14,292 bases of DNA from Candidatus Arcanibacter lacustris (GTDB lineage: Bacteria; Pseudomonadota; Alphaproteobacteria; Rickettsiales; Arcanibacteraceae). The stretch is taken from positions 1 to 14,292 of the forward strand of contig JYHA01000124.1 in assembly GCA_000970895.1 (NCBI GenBank), given 5' to 3'. How positions within the stretch are numbered: the stretch's first letter is position 1; every line of letters begins with the position of its first letter. This document shows, in pieces, positions 14,227-14,292 of this stretch. Made by a program: the position numbers and the translations under genes. Below the pieces are notes generated by a model. That model saw only the letters and a list, made by a program, of their open reading frames with translations. It was not told the DNA's origin and did not search any database.

Positions 14227-14292
14227 TTTATTAATATTAGGCCCAGTATGAAGGTGGGTGCCTTTGGGGACCACGTGGTTAATTAGTTAACT

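Overview
The window is AT-rich and looks like a chromosome segment of an intracellular, Rickettsiales-like alphaproteobacterium. The evidence for that is indirect: low GC, an Rpn/PDDEXK_2 nuclease, an AAA-ATPase/PDDEXK_9 protein, long Lys/Glu coiled coils, and a giant RTX protein with a type I secretion (T1SS) tail. No gene here fixes the taxonomy.

Positions 317-11198 hold a same-strand cluster of five genes, and the first four are spaced like an operon (gaps of 14, 0 and 7 nt). In order they are: a single-pass membrane protein with a BamE/SmpA-like domain (TTG start); a short class 3 lipase-like protein that has the GHSLGG serine elbow but stops early; a membrane-anchored protein with 11 cysteines; a 2622-residue RTX protein; and, after 85 nt, a 342-residue coiled-coil protein. 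The RTX protein has, in order, a putative permuted papain-like (LRAT/NlpC-P60 type) N-terminal domain, a Pro/Ser/Thr linker with nine [ST]PxK motifs, an EF-hand-like Ca-binding module, a coiled coil of about 390 residues, a conserved helical RGYG region, seven RTX super-repeats and a T1SS-type C-terminus. No T1SS exporter genes are present.

The most striking observation is a direct repeat of about 90 bp joining two of these genes. The lipase gene ends in a segment (1355-1443) that is almost the same as codons 24-54 of the RTX gene (2286-2377), with 33 bp identical. Recombination between the copies would remove about 934 bp, including the whole cysteine-rich gene, and would fuse lipase to RTX protein in frame. 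The locus therefore looks like an exchangeable N-terminal head on an RTX effector, or a cassette inserted by homologous recombination.

From 11284 onward the window resembles the nuclease-rich accessory DNA of such genomes: an AAA-ATPase/PDDEXK_9 gene with a clean intrinsic terminator, then a convergent Rpn-family nuclease with a near-consensus sigma70 promoter. The last 200 bases hold a possible very small membrane protein.
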